Source: Corynebacterium sp.
GTDB lineage: Bacteria > Actinomycetota > Actinomycetes > Mycobacteriales > Mycobacteriaceae
Assembly: GCF_030826625.1 (NCBI RefSeq)
Contig: NZ_JAPJNQ010000036.1
Coordinates: 1 to 22,625, forward strand
DNA length: 22,625 bases
Direction: 5' to 3'
Part shown: piece by piece, positions 21,019 to 22,625 of the stretch
How the letters are laid out: each line of letters begins with the position of its first letter
How positions within the stretch are numbered: the stretch's first letter is position 1
The notes under the pieces: generated by a model
Database searches by the model: none
Told to the model about the DNA's origin: nothing
The model's input: the letters and a program-made list of their open reading frames with translations, nothing else
Program-made: the position numbers and the translations under genes

Positions 21019-21390
21019 CTATGCAGCGTCGATGCCTAGAGCTTCACGAATCGCAGGGCCAGCGGTATTGACATCATCGACCTTAATCTCAATATCGGGT
21101 TGACCCCATTTTTCGCGGACAACAGCCAATGCTTCAGGCACCGTAAGATCATTATCCGCACAATCAATAATTAAACGTTGCAGATCATTGCCTACAGGCC
21201 AGTCATAATAAGAAGCATCTACGGGCGAATTATCACAAGTGAAAATCCGCTTTTCATCGCAAATAACCGGGATAACCTTATCCCGAGTGCGATACACCAT
21301 AGCAAGACCAGACCGAGGTTCATCCGACCAAGAGTCATAATGCTTATTCGGCAGCATTTCTAAGCCCATTTCCTTATACCGATCAGACAT
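21019..21390 (-). CDS. Duplicated hypothetical protein, copy B (123 aa)
   Basis: The second copy of the gene at 18546-18917, beginning MSDRYKEMGLEMLPNKHYDS. GGAGGTAAT lies upstream of the ATG. The central 160 nt is almost base-for-base the same as copy A, while the ends differ by mostly amino-acid-changing substitutions (AAWSHEPRPGI against DSWSDEPRSGL near the start; RVALGMGTA against EALGIDAA at the end). Followed by its own terminator, which copy A lacks. Function unknown. Confidence 0.75.
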   Translation of the reverse strand: MSDRYKEMGLEMLPNKHYDSWSDEPRSGLAMVYRTRDKVIPVICDEKRIFTCDNSPVDASYYDWPVGNDLQRLIIDCADNDLTVPEALAVVREKWGQPDIEIKVDDVNTAGPAIREALGIDAA

Positions 21391-21438
21391 CTTGACATAT
21401 TACCTCCACACATACTTCAACGTCGCAAACTATTTCCT

Positions 21439-21537
21439 TCAGTTTGACCTGCTCCCACCGTTTTCCATGTATTCCCAAAACATCGCGATGAGATCGCCGT
21501 CATCGACACAGCCGTCACCGTTATAAGGATGGTCCAT
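21439..21537 (-). pseudogene. Short coding remnant upstream of copy B (32 codons)
   Basis: ATG at 21537 gives MDHPYNGDGCVDDGDLIAMF then WEYMENGGSRSN. A stop lies two codons before the ATG. The core DDGDLIAMFWEYME matches the remnant at 18989-19171. Both lie upstream of a 123-residue gene copy. Confidence 0.4.
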
Positions 21538-21819
21538 TCTTCAGAACGCCGTAGACTCATAAATGAATCCCCATCATTATTCATCCTTGTATCAATTTGC
21601 GGCACTATGTGAGGCCAGGCCGCCGGAACTACCAGATGGCTGACAATCGTCGTCGGGAACAGCGCATCACACCAACCAAAAATGATTAACCCTTAACCGG
21701 CAAATCATCTCCTCGTGCGAATTTCGCCACCCCTCGTACAGGACGCCCAATAAAGATCTGGTTCACGCCCCGCCATCAGGGTCCACCCCCGGGACACCCG
21801 ACAACAGGGGGTTTCTAGT
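21538..21819. other. Non-coding or decayed stretch of the island
   Basis: No gene is supportable here. On the minus strand a GC-rich hairpin (CCCCC near 21808-21812 with GGGGG near 21786-21791) follows the third tRNA-like element. A 26-codon open stretch at 21761-21681 (VNQIFIGRPVRGVAKFARGD...) may be a scrap of a phage gene but lacks independent support. Confidence 0.4.
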
Positions 21820-21866
21820 GCACCAGTAAGGAATCAAACCTTACCCAACCCCCACCAAGGTGGCGC
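21820..21866 (-). ncRNA. tRNA-like element without anticodon arm, copy 3 (47 nt)
   Basis: On the minus strand GCGCCA pairs with TGGTGC. Between them are TTGGTGGGGGTT and a T-arm GTAAGGTTTGATTCCTTAC with a 6-bp stem. Primary sequence differs from copies 1 and 2 in both stems, yet pairing is kept. It begins 19 nt after the stop of the 98-residue gene and is followed by a GC-rich hairpin. Confidence 0.45.
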
Positions 21867-21884
21867 CATCTCAATTACACAAAG

Positions 21885-22181
21885 CTAAGCAGACACACCG
21901 ACGCGCTGCTTCGCCTTTACCAAAAAAGCAGCGACAATAGACGCATCACCGTTGAATTCTTGTAGGCGCGGAATAAACCGTTCAATTATTTCCACAGCTT
22001 CCGCAGGCAAAGGCGCATTTGCTGCATTCAGCAAACTCGCAACGCCTATCGCTGGGTAACCGCCATATTCCATGTCCTCAAACCCATCAACCCAACTAAA
22101 CTCGGAAACGACAGGGCGCATTAGGGGCGCAACTGCATCCCACATATCATATTCAATCTGATTAACCAATTCTGATGCCAT
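21885..22181 (-). CDS. Hypothetical protein, possible immunity-type protein (98 aa)
   Basis: A 98-residue, acidic, mostly helical protein starting MASELVNQIEYDMWDAVAPL. The segment DMEYGGYPAIGVASLLNAAN, then PLPAEAVEIIERF, is like the general pattern of small MafI-type immunity proteins (a turn, an LL helix, then a P.P.E...I helix), but the resemblance is weak and by eye only. A weak TAGGG site precedes the ATG at 22181. The third tRNA-like element follows the stop. Confidence 0.55.
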   Translation of the reverse strand: MASELVNQIEYDMWDAVAPLMRPVVSEFSWVDGFEDMEYGGYPAIGVASLLNAANAPLPAEAVEIIERFIPRLQEFNGDASIVAAFLVKAKQRVGVSA

Positions 22182-22507
22182 CGTGCCCTACCATTTCGTT
22201 TCACATTCGACGTTTCAAAACCGGGTGTGGGCAACGAATGCCCTCAAAGACCCTACCCTTTGACATACCCCCATTAGTTGGACTGAGAAAACAGTTTCTG
22301 ACTAGTGGGGAGCACGTCATACCATGACCCAACTGGAGATGACCGGGCAAAACCCCTTGGCCCAACTGGTAACAACGTTAAGAAAAGCAGTGTTCACTCA
22401 TGTTTGAGGCTTGATTCTCTTTAAATACTTATTATCGAATTTATACTCTAATAATGAGGTGAGCCATTCCAGACCTATCATCTTAACGTGAGGAGGCTGG
22501 TTTAATT
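22182..22507. other. Gene-poor stretch between the last island gene and the tRNA
   Basis: AT-rich, with no gene of normal size. It holds one 27-codon frame, 22324-22407 (MTQLEMTGQNPLAQLVTTLR, ending AFTHV-like), possibly the cut-off start of a transposase or phage gene; I cannot confirm this. A TTGACA at 22260-22265 has no matching -10. Confidence 0.4.
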
Positions 22508-22547
22508 ATGGACATTAAATGGACACCAACAAAGTTTTAATGTCCAT
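22508..22547. terminator. Inverted repeat after the tRNA gene, probable terminator
   Basis: ATGGACATTAAA (22508-22519) and TTTAATGTCCAT (22536-22547) form a perfect 12-bp stem with a 16-nt loop, beginning 21 nt past the 3' end of the minus-strand tRNA. A TTTT on the plus-strand side and AATTAAA on the other are compatible with termination in either direction. Confidence 0.5.
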
Positions 22548-22568
22548 TTTCAGCGTTTCCGCTGGTTA

Positions 22569-22625
22569 TGGTGCCCCAGGTGAGACTCGAACTCACACTG
22601 GACGGGTTTTGAATCCGTTGCCTCT
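22569..22625 (-). tRNA. tRNA-Leu (CAA), 3' part, cut by window edge
   Basis: On the minus strand the visible part ends CTGGGGC-A-CCA, preceded by a perfect T-arm GTGAG-TTCGAGT-CTCAC, a 5-nt variable loop, and an anticodon arm ACGGA-TTCAAAA-CCCGT with anticodon CAA. The 5' end with the D-arm lies outside the window. A CAA anticodon means Leu; the short variable loop is unusual for Leu in many bacteria, so the identity is less certain than the presence of a tRNA. It borders the accessory island and could be its integration site. Confidence 0.8.

Noticed and set aside
19798..21866. Complete tRNA genes
   Set aside because: Acceptor and T-arm are convincing, but only 46-47 nt are present with no anticodon arm, and no CCA follows. 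They were reported as tRNA-like elements instead.
22324..22407. Truncated transposase start (MTQLEMTGQNPLAQLVTTLR...)
   Set aside because: Only 27 codons, with no terminal inverted repeats or catalytic residues visible, so no mobile element is annotated.
22569..22625. Attachment-site duplication of the tRNA 3' end within the window
   Set aside because: I looked for another copy of the T-arm and acceptor sequence (GTGAGTTCGAGTCTCAC...) and saw none. The three tRNA-like elements have different T-arm stems.

Overview
The window looks like a piece of a Corynebacterium chromosome (inferred; Actinobacteria is more certain than the genus). The first 146 bases hold the start of ribosomal protein S1 on the minus strand, and polA lies about 7.5 kb away. 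The polA product has an actinobacterial-type polymerase motif B tyrosine and a degraded proofreading domain, several genes have TAnnnT -10 boxes exactly 6-7 nt before the ATG (leaderless style), and there is a DtxR-like 19-bp box.

Layout. (1) 1-146: rpsA 5' end, minus. (2) 147-705: divergent promoter region with a candidate DtxR box. (3) 706-7668: an operon for a peptide/metallophore-type ABC importer (family 5 lipoprotein, two permeases, a fused double ATPase), followed by a siderophore-interacting flavoprotein with an unusual C-terminal methyltransferase-like remnant. Together they suggest uptake of an iron chelate and its reduction in the cytoplasm. (4) 7703-10753: polA and a small conserved gene, minus. 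(5) 10813-17186: a restriction locus made of an Mrr-type endonuclease and a large single-chain Type ISP restriction-modification gene. The ISP gene is split by a frame change exactly at a run of ten G (12907-12916). Eleven or eight G would give one continuous protein of about 1,650 residues, so this is a strong candidate for on/off phase variation. (6) 17187-22568: an accessory island ending at a tRNA gene (probably tRNA-Leu, CAA) that runs off the right edge.

The island holds the most unusual material. A two-gene cassette occurs three times intact: a one- or two-segment membrane peptide of 44-55 residues, whose last codons overlap by 11 nt the start of a 75-residue AlpA/excisionase-like DNA-binding protein. 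Every copy has a strong hairpin just upstream of the peptide, but the hairpin sequences are unrelated. Decayed copies of the same cassette sit between the Mrr gene and the ISP gene (11785-12183) and just after the ISP gene (17438-17514), so the restriction gene is bracketed by them. The island also holds a duplicated 123-residue gene, a phage scaffolding protein without its capsid genes, and three copies of a 46-47 nt element that folds like a tRNA acceptor plus T-arm without an anticodon arm, with compensating base changes between copies.

The cassettes, the tRNA-like elements and the G-tract switch are the parts most likely to repay study. The transporter and polA regions are ordinary apart from the iron link and the protein fusion.
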